From: DATBWZ01 sp036514535 | Lineage (GTDB): Bacteria; JAMCPX01; DATBWZ01 | Assembly: GCA_036514535.1 (NCBI GenBank) | Contig: DATBWZ010000098.1 | Coordinates: 1 to 6,363, forward strand | Direction of reading: 5' to 3' | Length of the DNA stretch: 6,363 bases | In this document: in pieces, positions 6,327-6,363 of the stretch | Layout: every line of letters begins with the position of its first letter | Position numbering within the stretch: the first letter of the stretch is position 1 | The notes under the pieces: model-generated | What the model was told of the DNA's origin: nothing | What the model saw: only the letters and a program-made list of their open reading frames with translations | The model's database searches: none | Position numbers and translations under genes: made by a program

Positions 6327-6363
6327 GATAAAAGCGTTTTCCTACAGAGCCGATTTCATTGAA
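6319..6363 (+). CDS. Start of a further gene, possibly the AddB-like partner (3' partial)
   Basis: Fifteen codons are visible, beginning MNKIKAFSYRADFIE, open to the window edge. The ATG lies in the +1 frame within the last codons of the helicase gene (8-bp overlap) and has GAGGT 5 nt upstream, so it is very likely a real start coupled to the preceding gene. AddA-type helicase-nucleases work as a heterodimer with AddB, a second PD-(D/E)XK nuclease usually encoded next door. That makes AddB the leading guess, but 15 residues carry no diagnostic motif. The assignment rests on context alone. Confidence 0.6.
   Translation, partial: MNKIKAFSYRADFIE

Overview
The window is bacterial: a moderately AT-rich sequence with four complete or nearly complete genes and the first codons of a fifth, all on the + strand and tightly packed. 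No rRNA, tRNA, CRISPR array, transposase or other mobile element was seen. The gene content and arrangement suggest an uncultured anaerobic lineage of the Nitrospirota or deltaproteobacterial type. That placement is an impression from protein style and gene order, not a demonstrated assignment.

Region 1 (1-2108) is a two-gene divalent-metal unit. The first gene, whose 5' end lies outside the window, encodes a soluble protein made of the cytosolic regulatory half of an MgtE magnesium channel (MgtE_N plus two CBS domains) with no membrane channel attached. A 27-bp gap separates it from an 11-helix NRAMP-family transporter. In that transporter the classic DPGN and MPHN metal-binding motifs read DNDA and TPWM, the pattern I associate with NRAMP-related magnesium transporters. 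The simplest reading is a Mg2+ uptake system in which an MgtE-type Mg2+-sensing module has been paired with an unrelated transporter fold.

Region 2 (2109-3103) opens with a short GC-rich patch, followed by a perfect TTGACA-16 bp-TATAAT promoter. The promoter sits so close to the next ATG that the transcript would be almost leaderless. It drives a 302-residue protein of unknown function with one N-terminal membrane anchor, a charged helical segment and a probable extracytoplasmic C-terminal domain.

Region 3 (3104-6363) starts with a 64-bp intergenic gap carrying two adjoining TGTC/GACA inverted repeats, a candidate operator. Next comes a 1052-residue UvrD/RecB-type helicase-nuclease with all canonical helicase motifs and an intact C-terminal PD-(D/E)XK nuclease, best called AddA-like. 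Its end overlaps by 8 bp the start of a further gene, of which only 15 codons are visible. That gene is plausibly the AddB-like partner, giving a translationally coupled double-strand-break end-processing operon.
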